From positions 54,103 through 118,102 of the forward strand of contig JBJEWF010000080.1 in NCBI GenBank assembly GCA_051884915.1: a stretch of 64,000 nt of DNA, in the 5' to 3' direction. Below the pieces are notes generated by a model. The model saw nothing but the letters and a program-made list of their open reading frames with translations. It was not told the DNA's origin and did not search any database. Source of the DNA: RUG572 sp051884915. GTDB lineage: Bacteria; Verrucomicrobiota; Kiritimatiellia; RFP12; UBA1067. The translations under genes and the position numbers were made by a program. This document shows positions 27,175 through 35,677 of the stretch, piece by piece. The stretch's first letter is position 1. Each line of letters opens with the position of its first letter.

Positions 27175-27972
27175 TCACGACCGCTTCCTCTTCTCCTTCG
27201 CGCCCATGTCCAATGCATTCTGCACGCGGACGATCAGCGTATGGGGAACGAGCGCGAAAACCAGGGCCTTCAGGCCTTCGACGAGCCGCGTCCGGAACGG
27301 GGGCAGGCCGCGCGTCGAGAGGTCGAAGGCAATGCCGTTGTCCGCCAGGACCTTGAGTCCGAACCGCTCCCAGCAGCCTTTGTGGACGGCGTCGACAAAC
27401 GGGAACTCCTTCGTCGGCGTGCCCAGAATGGGACGCGCCTCGTCCGCCAGCGCGAAACTGCCATACCGCTCGAATTCCCAGATGCTGTTCTTTCCCGTCG
27501 CCAGCCGCCGCAACGCCTCCCGGTTCCAGATTCCGGCTAGGGTCGAAACGCAGTAGGCCGTGTTCTTCCGGTATTCGCGCAGATCCTCCTGGTAGGGGAT
27601 TTTCGTGACCGGATTGGGAATCAGCCGCAGATTGATCGCGTCGAACCGCTTCGCCTGCCCAAGGCGCTTCAGGACGCGCGCCGTATCGACGGGCGACTCA
27701 AGGTAGTAGTCGTCGCAGAGCATGAGCACGTAGGGCGTTTCGATCCGCGCCAGCGCCGCCACGAGGCGATCGCACCAGGTACTCCCCCCCCCCACCCCGC
27801 ACGCGACGACGCGGTCGAAGCACAGGTCTTCGGCCGGCGGCGTTTCCGTCACCAGGACGGTTTCGAACGGGCAGTCCGGCCAGAACTTCCGCCAGAGCGC
27901 CGAAAACGGCCGGAGCAGATCGGCATAGCCGTCGCACGAGGCGACGAGAACCGTACAATCGGGATGAGCCAT
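27175..27972 (-). CDS. Glycosyltransferase-like protein containing a G10 homopolymer
   Basis: 265 residues. The N-terminus TVLVASCDGYADLLRPF and the acidic LMLCDDYYLESPVD look like a nucleotide-sugar glycosyltransferase with a DxD-type motif (CDDYY, near residue 97). No signal peptide. Codons 60-63 (GVGGG) are encoded by a run of ten G on the coding strand (27784-27793 on the plus strand). A one-base slip in one direction would read into a stop at about 27698. The reading frame is open in this copy. GAGGAGG precedes the ATG. Acceptor and donor unknown; surface glycan modification is a guess from context. Confidence 0.65.
   Translation of the reverse strand: MAHPDCTVLVASCDGYADLLRPFSALWRKFWPDCPFETVLVTETPPAEDLCFDRVVACGVGGGSTWCDRLVAALARIETPYVLMLCDDYYLESPVDTARVLKRLGQAKRFDAINLRLIPNPVTKIPYQEDLREYRKNTAYCVSTLAGIWNREALRRLATGKNSIWEFERYGSFALADEARPILGTPTKEFPFVDAVHKGCWERFGLKVLADNGIAFDLSTRGLPPFRTRLVEGLKALVFALVPHTLIVRVQNALDMGAKEKRKRS
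27784..27793 (-). repeat. G10 homopolymeric tract within the glycosyltransferase gene
   Basis: Ten consecutive C on the plus strand (G on the coding strand), followed by one A and four more C. In-frame within codons 60-63, where slippage would switch the gene off. It could be a phase-variation tract or an assembly or basecalling error. Confidence 0.6.
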
Positions 27973-27989
27973 CGAACCGCCTCCTCGCC

Positions 27990-29285
27990 TTACTTCCCCG
28001 TGACCCAGGCGCCGAGGTCGCGGTAGAACCTGCCGAAACAGCTGTGGGTCATGCCGATGCCGTGGACGATGCCCTTGTCCTGGACGGGAATCGCGTTGTA
28101 GGCGGCATAGACGGCGCACGGCGCGCACGTCGTGTCGGCAAACCCCACCGCCACGCGCACCGGGCACCGGATGCGGGCGGCGAAGTTGGCACCGTCAAAA
28201 TACGGCGCGTTCGCTTCGGCCGCACGGCGCTTTTCCGGCGTCGATCCGTTCGCTTCGACGATCTGCGGCCAGCCGCTCTGGCGTCCCTTCAGATAGCCCA
28301 TCGTGTCGGTTATCGCCGGCACGTAGAACGCCGCGCGGGTGAAGGTGTGGTTGAGTCCCGTCAGGTAGAAGCCGAAGCCCCCGCCCTGCGACGTCCCCTG
28401 GTAGCGGAAGCGCGTCCGGTCGACGTCCGGGCGCGCGGCGACCCAGTCGACGGCCCGGTCGATGCCCAGCAGAACCGGATAGAAGAAATAGGCCTCGCGG
28501 CTTTCCGTGATGCCGCTCGCCGCGTAGCCCGTCCCGTACGTCTCCCGGGCGGCGGCGTTCAGCGCATCGTATTCCTTCTTGAGGCCGAGCTTTTCCCAGT
28601 CCCAATGCGGCTCGAACGGATAGACGCTGAAGAGCACGCAGATCGCGTCTTTCTTGCCGCCCATGTTGTTGGTCCAGCCGCCAAAGCCCGCGGCCGCGAC
28701 CTGGAAGTCGACCGGATGCGGCGCCCGCGACCGGTCCGTCGGAACGCTCATGTACCCGTGGACGCGGCGGCCAAACGTCGCAAACGAGATCCGGAAGAAA
28801 TCGAAATCCGCCGTGCACCGTTCGGGCACGCGAACGACCCGCGCGTCCAGCGGAACCTCCCGGGCGAGCTTGGCCCGCGCCGCCGCCCAGAAGGCGTCGA
28901 AATCGGCCGGCGAAGGGCTGCCCTTCTCGATTCGCGCCGGTTCGTACGCCACGCCAAACGACTGCTTCCGGCAGTCCGCGCCGTCCAGGCGGACGCGCAG
29001 GAAGCCGGGTTCGGCCATCGTCCCCTTCAGGGTGAAGGGATTTCGCCCGGAGAGGTCGATCCGCTCCCGGACCTGGATCCGCGGGCCGAAATTGTCGACG
29101 ACCGCATTGACCACCCCGGACGTGACGGCGCCCCCGTCGGAGCCGACGGCCGTCACGGTGAACGTGGCCTCTTCGCCACAGCGGTACAGGCAGTCCGCCC
29201 GGTCGGCCACGACGTTGAAGGAAATCGCCTGTCCAAACGCCGCGACGCAGGCGAACGCCCACGAAAAGAGAACTGTCCGTTTCAT
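27990..29285 (-). CDS. Exported CE7-like acetyl xylan esterase
   Basis: 431 residues with a Sec signal (MKRTVLFSWAFACVAAFGQA). An N-terminal beta domain is followed by an alpha/beta hydrolase: ADFDFFRISFATFGRRVHGYMSVP, the nucleophile motif GTSQGGGFGFYL, the acid in VGFADTTCAP and the catalytic histidine in GIGMTHS. GxSQGG and the layout match the CE7 (AXE1) family, which removes acetyl groups from xylo-oligosaccharides and other acetyl esters. The ATG lies only six bases after a TATAAT box, so the mRNA may be leaderless. The glycosyltransferase gene follows after 17 bases. Confidence 0.83.
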   Translation of the reverse strand: MKRTVLFSWAFACVAAFGQAISFNVVADRADCLYRCGEEATFTVTAVGSDGGAVTSGVVNAVVDNFGPRIQVRERIDLSGRNPFTLKGTMAEPGFLRVRLDGADCRKQSFGVAYEPARIEKGSPSPADFDAFWAAARAKLAREVPLDARVVRVPERCTADFDFFRISFATFGRRVHGYMSVPTDRSRAPHPVDFQVAAAGFGGWTNNMGGKKDAICVLFSVYPFEPHWDWEKLGLKKEYDALNAAARETYGTGYAASGITESREAYFFYPVLLGIDRAVDWVAARPDVDRTRFRYQGTSQGGGFGFYLTGLNHTFTRAAFYVPAITDTMGYLKGRQSGWPQIVEANGSTPEKRRAAEANAPYFDGANFAARIRCPVRVAVGFADTTCAPCAVYAAYNAIPVQDKGIVHGIGMTHSCFGRFYRDLGAWVTGK

Positions 29286-29291
29286 ACGCGC

Positions 29292-29300
29292 ATTATACCA
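29292..29300 (-). promoter_or_regulatory. Extended -10 promoter adjacent to the CE7 esterase start
   Basis: TGGTATAAT ends seven bases before the first base of the ATG at 29285. Transcription starting about seven bases downstream would begin at or next to the A of the start codon. It also overlaps the end of the gap after hemL. Confidence 0.6.
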
Positions 29301-29302
29301 CA

Positions 29303-30583
29303 TTAGAGCCGCCGGCAGACGTCGTCGAAAGCCGACAGGAACGCGTCGACGTCGCGCGCGCCGTGGGCGGCGGAGATGAAGTTGCACTCGAACTGGGACG
29401 GCGCGATGTAGATGCCGCGGTCCAGCAGCCCGTGGAAGATCTTCGCGTACAGTTTCGTGTCGCAGGCCCGGGCGTCCGCAAGGTCCTGGACGGGCAGGTC
29501 CGTGCAGAACGGCGTGAAGACGCCATTGAAGCTCTGGCAGGTCACGGGAACGCCGCGTTCGGCGGCAATCGTCGACACGCCGACGGCCAGCGCGCTCCCG
29601 AGTTCCGCCATTGTCCCGTAGGGCTGCGTGGCTTCAAGGACGTCCAGCGTCGCCAGGCCGGCCGCCACGGCGAGCGGATTGCCGCTCAGCGTGCCGGCCT
29701 GGTAGACGGGTCCCACGGGCGCCAGCTGGCGCATCCACTTCGCCTTGCCGCCGACCGCCGCAAGCGGCAGCCCGCCGCCGATCACCTTGCCCAGGACGAT
29801 CAGATCGGGCGTCACGCCGGCGTAGAGCGCGGAATAGGACGAGAATCCGAACCGGAAGCCGTTGATCACCTCGTCGCAGATCAGCAGGGCGCCATGCTTC
29901 TTCGTCAGCGCGCGAAGCCCCTTGAGGAAGCCGTCGCCGGGCGGAACGAGGCCCATGTTGCCGGCCACCGGCTCGACGATCACCGCCGCGATGTCCGCGC
30001 CCCGGGCGGCGAAGGCCTCCCGGACGGCCCCGAGGTCGTTATAGGGCGCCGTCAGGGTGTCGGCGACGGTGTCGTCCGCCACGCCCGCGCTGGACGAAAG
30101 GCCGCCCGTCAGAAGTCCGCTGCCGGACTTCACGAGCATCGCGTCCGAATGGCCGTGGTAGCAGCCGTCGAACTTGAGGATGGCCCGCCGGCCCGTGACG
30201 CCGCGCGCGAGCCGGACCGCCGTCATCACGGCTTCCGTGCCGCTGTTGACGGCGCGCACCATGTCCATGCCGGGCACCAGCGAACGGAGCCGTTCGGCAA
30301 ACGCCACCTCGTCCGGCGTGGCGATGCCGAACGTCGTCCCGAGCCGGGCGCGCGCGGCAAGGGCCTTCGTCACCACCGGGTGCGCGTGACCGAGAATCAT
30401 CGCGCCCCAGCTGCAGCAGTAGTCCGTCAGCTCGCGGCCGTCGGCCGTCCGGATCTTCTGCCGCCGGCCGCGGTCGACGAAAACGGGCGTCCCGCCCACG
30501 CCGGTGAAAGCCCGGACCGGCGAGTTGACGCCGCCGGGAATCGCCTTCACCGCCCGCTTGAACAAGTCTTCGTGCGTCATCAT
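29303..30583 (-). CDS. hemL: Glutamate-1-semialdehyde 2,1-aminomutase
   Basis: 426 residues. PLP enzyme forming 5-aminolevulinate in the C5 route to tetrapyrroles. Seen: IPGGVNSPVRAF at the N-terminus, NSGTEAVMTAVRLAR, KFDGCYHGHSD, LLICDEVINGFR and the PLP lysine in LIVLGKVIGGGLP. The start overlaps the parvulin stop by four bases (ATGA); a second ATG follows immediately. No hemA is in the window. Confidence 0.96.
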   Translation of the reverse strand: MMTHEDLFKRAVKAIPGGVNSPVRAFTGVGGTPVFVDRGRRQKIRTADGRELTDYCCSWGAMILGHAHPVVTKALAARARLGTTFGIATPDEVAFAERLRSLVPGMDMVRAVNSGTEAVMTAVRLARGVTGRRAILKFDGCYHGHSDAMLVKSGSGLLTGGLSSSAGVADDTVADTLTAPYNDLGAVREAFAARGADIAAVIVEPVAGNMGLVPPGDGFLKGLRALTKKHGALLICDEVINGFRFGFSSYSALYAGVTPDLIVLGKVIGGGLPLAAVGGKAKWMRQLAPVGPVYQAGTLSGNPLAVAAGLATLDVLEATQPYGTMAELGSALAVGVSTIAAERGVPVTCQSFNGVFTPFCTDLPVQDLADARACDTKLYAKIFHGLLDRGIYIAPSQFECNFISAAHGARDVDAFLSAFDDVCRRL

Positions 30584-31482
30584 CGGTACTCGATTGTCGC
30601 CTTCTCGCGCAGTTCGGCCACGAACGCGCTCACCGCGCGCCCGCGGGCCTCGTGGCGGAGAAGGTCGCGGATCTGGTCGGACACGTCGACGAGCGTCTGC
30701 GGGCCGCCGCCCTTCTCGTCCGTCTTGAGGATGATGTGGTAGCCGAATTGCGTCTCGATGACGTCGGACACTTCGCCGCACTTCATGGAAAAGACCGCCT
30801 GGTCGAACGCCGGCACCATCATGCCGCGGCCGAACCAGCCCAGCGAACCGCCCTGCTGCCCGGACGGGCAGTCGGAATGTTCCCGGGCCTCGCGCACGAA
30901 CGCCTGGCCGAGTTCGCCCGGATCCGAATTGGCGACGATGCGCGCGCGGATGGCCTTGATCCGGTCGAGCGCGTCGACCTTGTCGGCCGCGTCGAGGCCT
31001 TCCGTCTTCACCAGGATGTGCTGCGCCAGGACCTGGGGCGCCGCCACGAATTCGCCCTGGTGGGCCAGATAGTAGTCGGCGATCTCCTTTTCCGTCGGTT
31101 CGGCCACCTCGCCGCAGGCCTGCTGGACGAGCGCGTCCACCCGGCAGCCCTTCGCGAGCTCCTTGCGGAAGCCGTCTTCGGAAAGCTTCTGCCCGGCGAG
31201 CGCCTTGATGAAATTCTCGCGGCCGCCGACCTGCCGGATCACGCTCTGGACCTGCGCGTCCACGGCCCGCGGATCGACGGCGATGTCGAGCTGTTCCGCC
31301 CGCGCGAAGAGCAGTTTGGCGCCGATGGCCTGCTCCTGCGCGCGTTCGGCGAGTTTCGGGAGGTTCTTCTTCACCTCCTCCTGCGTCATGCCATGCGACA
31401 TGTAGAACTTGACCAGGCGGTCGAGCTCGAACTGGACCGCCTCCCGGGAAATCAGCTCCCCGTTCACGTAAGCTTGCTTCAT
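30580..31482 (-). CDS. Parvulin-type peptidyl-prolyl isomerase (PpiC/SurA/NifM-like)
   Basis: 300 residues. A helical N-terminal chaperone-like part (RLVKFYMSHGMTQEEVKKNLP) is followed by a rotamase domain, about 150-250: VLAQHILVKTEGLDA, SDCPSGQQGGSLGWFGRGMMVPAFDQAVF and TQFGYHIILKTDEK. It catalyses cis-trans isomerisation of prolyl bonds. There is no signal peptide, so a cytoplasmic, NifM-like location is likely, unlike SurA or PrsA. Nineteen bases separate it from the oxidoreductase gene ahead; hemL overlaps its end. Confidence 0.88.
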   Translation of the reverse strand: MKQAYVNGELISREAVQFELDRLVKFYMSHGMTQEEVKKNLPKLAERAQEQAIGAKLLFARAEQLDIAVDPRAVDAQVQSVIRQVGGRENFIKALAGQKLSEDGFRKELAKGCRVDALVQQACGEVAEPTEKEIADYYLAHQGEFVAAPQVLAQHILVKTEGLDAADKVDALDRIKAIRARIVANSDPGELGQAFVREAREHSDCPSGQQGGSLGWFGRGMMVPAFDQAVFSMKCGEVSDVIETQFGYHIILKTDEKGGGPQTLVDVSDQIRDLLRHEARGRAVSAFVAELREKATIEYR

Positions 31483-31501
31483 GCTGTCTGCGTCTCCTCT
31501 G

Positions 31502-32638
31502 TCAAAGCGGCATGCCGCACGCCATCAGCGTCACCTGGTGGACGGCGACGTCGTGCGCGTACTGTCCGGCGGGATGGGCCGCGCGGCCGCGGACGATGTC
31601 CGCCAGTTCCTTGAGCTGGTCGGCGTAGCGGTCTTTCTGGATGCCGCAGTCGACGACGTGCGCGCCCTTCCCGTATCCGCCGGCCGGTTCCTTCAGGCGG
31701 AGTTCGAGCGTCGTCGGCTTGCCGTCGAAGCGCTCGATCGGCCGCAGGTCGATGGCGCCCTTCGTGCCCTGGATGCGCAGCCAGCGGGTCGGGCAGGCGG
31801 CGTGGCGCGACGAACGGATCGTCACCGTCGCGTGCGGCCATTCGAGCACGCTCACGCAGTTCGTGCCGGCATTGTCCGGATCGCCGGGCGCGGGCAGACG
31901 CACCACGTGCGCCTTCCTGGGCAGACCCGGCATCATCGGAAGGATGAAGTCGACCAGGTGGCAGCCGAGATTGTACATGATGCCGCCCTTGAAGGACGCG
32001 ATGTACGCGTTGTAGTTCTTGCTGCCGTAGTCGTGGTACATGTCGGCCTCGACCGAGACGAGGTCGCCCAGCCAGCCCTCCTTCACGGCCTTCGTCGCGA
32101 AGCGGATGGCCGGATTGACGCGGAACATGTAGCCGATCTGGACGGGGATGCCCCGGGCCTGGCAGAAGTCCATCAGCGCCTTGAACTTCCTGAAATTCTG
32201 CCCGCAGGGCTTGTCGAGATGCATGGCCAGGCCATGCTTGGCGACCTGCCAGGCGACGGGAATCAGATCGTCGTTCGTCACCTCGACGAACACGCACTGC
32301 ACCGTCTTGTCCGCCCACAGCTCCTCGGGCGTCATGATCCGGACGTCTTTGTAGACCTTGAAATCGCGGTCTTCCCGCGGCGTCTTCGAGGCGCGGTCGT
32401 CGATGACGCCCACCAGCTCGTAGTCGTTCGGCAGCTTCTTCAGGGAATTGAACTTGCCGTCCGCGTGCTCGTGGCACATGCCCCATTGCACCACGCGCAC
32501 TTTCCCCGCCCCCCGAAACGGCTTCCACGGGACGACCGGCGTCGCGCCCGTCACCGCATCGACCCGCCCCGCCTTCGGCGCCGTGCACCCCGCCGCGGCG
32601 AATGCCGCGCCCATTCCCAGAAACGCTCTCCGATTCAT
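31502..32638 (-). CDS. Tat-exported Gfo/Idh/MocA family oxidoreductase (lipoprotein-like)
   Basis: 378 residues. The N-terminus MNRRAFLGMGAAFAAAGC has a twin-arginine motif and a lipobox cysteine. A nucleotide-binding start (KVRVVQWGMCHEHADGKF) is atypical: the GxGxxG glycine pattern is degraded. The DKP motif (HLDKPCGQNF), MYHDYGSKNYN and NLGCHLVDFILPMM match the C-terminal substrate domain. Predicted periplasmic sugar or glycoside oxidoreductase, or a hydrolase of this fold. AAGGAG is well placed before the ATG at 32638. Confidence 0.8.
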   Translation of the reverse strand: MNRRAFLGMGAAFAAAGCTAPKAGRVDAVTGATPVVPWKPFRGAGKVRVVQWGMCHEHADGKFNSLKKLPNDYELVGVIDDRASKTPREDRDFKVYKDVRIMTPEELWADKTVQCVFVEVTNDDLIPVAWQVAKHGLAMHLDKPCGQNFRKFKALMDFCQARGIPVQIGYMFRVNPAIRFATKAVKEGWLGDLVSVEADMYHDYGSKNYNAYIASFKGGIMYNLGCHLVDFILPMMPGLPRKAHVVRLPAPGDPDNAGTNCVSVLEWPHATVTIRSSRHAACPTRWLRIQGTKGAIDLRPIERFDGKPTTLELRLKEPAGGYGKGAHVVDCGIQKDRYADQLKELADIVRGRAAHPAGQYAHDVAVHQVTLMACGMPL

Positions 32639-32744
32639 GTGTCTCTTCTCCTTATTTTCTGAAATCCGGCGGTCCAAGGCGACCGTCAACCGCAAGCCCC
32701 CGGCGCCGCCCCGGACGACACGCCGGCGCGCCCCCCGGCGCCGC

Positions 32745-33599
32745 CTATCCGTGATCCGCATCCCGTCCGGCCCCGACCGACGGCCGGGCCGCCCGGACGA
32801 AGACGCCCCGGCTCGCCAGCGCCCCGCACGCGACGCCGGCCGCCAGCAGCCCCAGGGAGATCGTCTGGCTGATGGAGAACGGGCCGATTTCGGCGCGCGG
32901 ATCGCCGCGGAGGATCTCGATTCCGAAACGGATGCAGGCGTAGCCGGCAAAATAGCAGCCCGTCACCACGCCCGGCAGCCGCTGCCCGAACCGGCGATAG
33001 AGCAGGAACAGCGCGCCGAAGAGCGCCAGCACCGCGCCCGCCTCGAACAGCTGCGTGGGCAGAACCGGCAGCGCCGCCGCGGCCGAATGGGGAATCAGGC
33101 CGCGGTTCACCTGCTCGTACCAGGCCGGCGATCCGCGCGGAAACGCCACCGCGCAGGCGGCCGGCGACGGAAGGCCGTAGCAGCAGCCGTAGAAGAAGCA
33201 CCCGACGCGGCCGAAGGCATGCCCGAGCGGGATGACCAGCGTCATCATGTCCGCCATCTCGACGATCCGCTCCCGCTTCACGAAACACCAGACGAAGAAC
33301 ACCGCAATGGCCAGCATCAGGCCGCCGTAGAACATCAGGCCGCCCTGGTCCACGCGGACGATCCGCTCCAGATGGCCGGCGAATTCGCTTTGCCAATGCT
33401 CGATCACGTAGGCGATGCGGGAGCCCACGACGCCGCTCACCATCATCAGCAGGATCAGGTTGGAAACGGGCTCGGGATCGCGCGCGACGCGGCGGCACGT
33501 CCAGGCCAGAACCCGCCAGGCGGCCAGGAAGCCAAGCGCCATGCAGAAACCGTACGTCTTCACGTGGAGGGGACCGAGGGAAAACAGGTCGGGATGCAT
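32745..33599 (-). CDS. lgt: Prolipoprotein diacylglyceryl transferase
   Basis: 284 residues with about seven membrane helices. Transfers diacylglyceryl from phosphatidylglycerol to the lipobox cysteine of prolipoproteins. The opening LFSLGPLHVKTYGFCMALGF and the segment GVVGSRIAYVIEHW match Lgt. The Lgt signature appears as HAFGRVGCFFYGCCYGLPS, a variant of the usual GRxGNFxN. It starts one base after the small exported protein gene. Consistent with the many lipobox proteins in the window. Confidence 0.92.
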   Translation of the reverse strand: MHPDLFSLGPLHVKTYGFCMALGFLAAWRVLAWTCRRVARDPEPVSNLILLMMVSGVVGSRIAYVIEHWQSEFAGHLERIVRVDQGGLMFYGGLMLAIAVFFVWCFVKRERIVEMADMMTLVIPLGHAFGRVGCFFYGCCYGLPSPAACAVAFPRGSPAWYEQVNRGLIPHSAAAALPVLPTQLFEAGAVLALFGALFLLYRRFGQRLPGVVTGCYFAGYACIRFGIEILRGDPRAEIGPFSISQTISLGLLAAGVACGALASRGVFVRAARPSVGAGRDADHG

Positions 33600-33600
33600 C

Positions 33601-33906
33601 TTACAGGCCTTTCAGGATCTCCACCGCCAGCTTCGTCGCCGCCGGATTCGTGGGCGTCAGCCAATACCCCTCGCCGCGCTGCAGGGAAATGAGCCGGATG
33701 GCGATCTTCTCGCGCGTCAGCCCGTTGGTCGCGAAGAGATCGGCCGACACGACGTTCGTCGTCGCATGGTCCGCCAGCCACTTCCCGGCGACGGCCAGCG
33801 CATGGTCCACCTCGTTCTGGATCGACGGCTCCAGCGGGCCCTCCTCCTGGGGAAGGGGCTTGACGGCGAAGGCCGCCGCGAAGAAGATTGCCAAAACGGA
33901 TTTCAT
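33601..33906 (-). CDS. Small exported protein of unknown function
   Basis: 101 residues. A signal peptide (MKSVLAIFFAAAFAV) precedes a helical segment (SIQNEVDHALAVAGKWLADH) and a C-terminal TREKIAIRLISLQRGEGYWL. I do not recognise the family. It has a visible promoter and sits immediately ahead of lgt with a one-base gap (TAAgATG), so the two are cotranscribed. It is divergent from the plus-strand PP-loop gene with only 18 bases between start codons. Confidence 0.6.
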   Translation of the reverse strand: MKSVLAIFFAAAFAVKPLPQEEGPLEPSIQNEVDHALAVAGKWLADHATTNVVSADLFATNGLTREKIAIRLISLQRGEGYWLTPTNPAATKLAVEILKGL

Positions 33907-33924
33907 CGTGTAAACTCTTGGTCC

Positions 33925-34932
33925 ATGGACACGGGAGATTATAGCATAAAAGCGCGCGGGCTGTCCCTCCTTTCGGGCGGACTCGATTCCCAGCTGGCGG
34001 TCTGCGTGCTGCGCGACGCCGGCGCCGAGGTCGAAGGCGTCTGCTTCGAAACGCCCTTTTTCGACGCCACGCCCGCGCGCAAGGCCGCGGCGGCCCTGGG
34101 TCTCAGGCTCCATGTGGTCGATTTCACCGCCGACGAACTGGCCCTCATCGCCAAGGCGCCGCATGGCTTCGGCGGCGCGATGAATCCCTGTATCGACTGC
34201 CATGCCCGGATGATCGCCCGCGCGGGCGAGATGGCCGCGGCGCGGGGCTACGATTTCGTGGCGACGGGCGAAGTCCTCAACCAGCGCCCGATGTCCCAGA
34301 ACCGCACGTCGCTCGGCATCGTCGAGACCTGCTCGGGCCTCAAGGGGCGGCTGGTCCGCCCGCTCTGCGCGCAGCTGCTCGAACCCTCGATCCCCGAACG
34401 GGAGGGGAAACTGGACCGCGCCAAATTGCTGGGGCTGTCCGGCCGCCGCCGGGAAGCGCAGATGGAACTCGCGCGGAAATACGGGCTGGTCGACTATCCG
34501 TCGCCCGCCGGCGGCTGCAAGCTGACGGAAAAGGGATTCGGCCGCCGGCTCAAGGACCTCATGACGCACGAGGGCCTCGGCGAACGGCGGCTGGTGGAAC
34601 TGCTCAATCTGGCCCGCCGGTTCCGCCTGCCGGGCGGGGCCTCGGTCATTCTGGGGCGCAACGCCGCGGACAACCAGACGCTTCAGGCCCGCTGCGCGCC
34701 GACGGACACCCTGGTGGCGCCCGTCTCCGTTCCGGGGCCGACCGCCCTGCTGCCGGGAGCCGTCTCGCCCGAAGATCTCGCGCTTGCGGCCCGTCTCGTC
34801 TGCGCCTGGAGCCGGTTCGACCGTTTTCCGGGCGACATCGCGGTCAAAGTCGTGCAAAACGGCGCCGTCGCGGAAAGGACCGTGCCGCGCCCGTACGACC
34901 GCGCGCCCTTCCTCGCCTTCCAGATCACCTGA
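33925..34932 (+). CDS. PP-loop ATPase, MnmA/ThiI-like tRNA modification protein
   Basis: 335 residues. The ATP-pyrophosphatase P-loop SGGLDSQLAV lies at about 17-26; then HVVDFTADEL, a cysteine pair in NPCIDCHARM and ATGEVLNQRPMSQNR, all as in stand-alone MnmA/ThiI-like proteins annotated as tRNA thiolation enzymes. The C-terminal part (SVILGRNAADNQTL) resembles the NFACT-R RNA-binding domain. It probably activates a tRNA base with ATP for sulfur transfer; this is inference. No Shine-Dalgarno is seen before the ATG at 33925. It is followed after 37 bases by the DedA gene. Confidence 0.75.
   Translation: MDTGDYSIKARGLSLLSGGLDSQLAVCVLRDAGAEVEGVCFETPFFDATPARKAAAALGLRLHVVDFTADELALIAKAPHGFGGAMNPCIDCHARMIARAGEMAAARGYDFVATGEVLNQRPMSQNRTSLGIVETCSGLKGRLVRPLCAQLLEPSIPEREGKLDRAKLLGLSGRRREAQMELARKYGLVDYPSPAGGCKLTEKGFGRRLKDLMTHEGLGERRLVELLNLARRFRLPGGASVILGRNAADNQTLQARCAPTDTLVAPVSVPGPTALLPGAVSPEDLALAARLVCAWSRFDRFPGDIAVKVVQNGAVAERTVPRPYDRAPFLAFQIT
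33938..33967 (-). promoter_or_regulatory. Promoter for the small exported protein and lgt
   Basis: TGCTATAAT extended -10 (33938-33946) with GGGACA at an 18-base spacing (33962-33967). It lies inside the first codons of the divergent plus-strand gene, so transcription in the two directions should interfere. Confidence 0.55.
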
Positions 34933-34969
34933 CCCCAACCCCGACCCGTCCCAAGAAAACGTCCGCACC

Positions 34970-35677
34970 ATGCTCGACTGCCTCGCCTCCCATCTCGACG
35001 CCATCGCCGCCTGCGCCCCGCTCTGGGGCTATGCGTTCATCTTCATCTTCATGGCCGTGGAGAGCTCGTTCATTCCGTTCCCCAGCGAAATCGTGATGAT
35101 TCCCGCCGGCTTTCTGGCGGCGCGCGGCGAACTGTCGTTCCACGCGCCCGTTCCCGACCTCGTGGCGGCCTGCCTCGCGGGACTGGCGGGATCGCTGGCC
35201 GGCGCCTATTTCAACTACTTTCTGTCGGCCCGGCTGGGCGAACCCTTCCTGCGGAAATACGGGAAATGGTTCTTCGTGAAGCCCGAGGCGCTCGACCGTG
35301 CCTGCGACGTGTTCAACCGGTACGGCGGCGCCACCACGTTCGTCTGCCGCCTCATTCCCGTCATCCGCCAGCTGATTTCGATACCGGCGGGGCTGGCCCG
35401 GATGCCGCTGGCGAAATTCACGCTCTTCACGGGGCTGGGCGCCGGCGTCTGGACGGTCGTCCTGGCCCTTGCCGGCTACGGCATCGGCCGTTCCGCGGGC
35501 GACATCGCCTACCGGGAACTCGTCCACAGGGGCAAGGCGACAATCGACGCCCATCTCCCGTGGATCGTCCTTGGCGCCCTGGTCCTCGGCGCCGCCTACG
35601 CCGTCCTGTCCCGGCTCGCGATGCGCCGGCGGCCGGCGCGCGCCGGCCAGAGCGCCCCCGGCACGCGGCGCGCCTAG
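34970..35677 (+). CDS. DedA family membrane protein
   Basis: 235 residues with five to six hydrophobic segments. FIFMAVESSFIPFPSEIVMIPAGFLAA and FVCRLIPVIRQLISIPAGLARM are the two conserved blocks of the DedA/VTT family, now linked to flipping of undecaprenyl phosphate and phospholipids. The start at 34970 gives the usual family N-terminus. Its stop codon overlaps that of the convergent glycosidase gene by four bases (CTAG). Confidence 0.9.
   Translation: MLDCLASHLDAIAACAPLWGYAFIFIFMAVESSFIPFPSEIVMIPAGFLAARGELSFHAPVPDLVAACLAGLAGSLAGAYFNYFLSARLGEPFLRKYGKWFFVKPEALDRACDVFNRYGGATTFVCRLIPVIRQLISIPAGLARMPLAKFTLFTGLGAGVWTVVLALAGYGIGRSAGDIAYRELVHRGKATIDAHLPWIVLGALVLGAAYAVLSRLAMRRRPARAGQSAPGTRRA

Noticed and set aside
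32640..32744. GC-rich inverted repeats in the lgt-oxidoreductase gap as a terminator
   Set aside because: Several short GGCGCC-type repeats can pair in many ways, but none is followed by T residues and random pairing is expected at this base composition.
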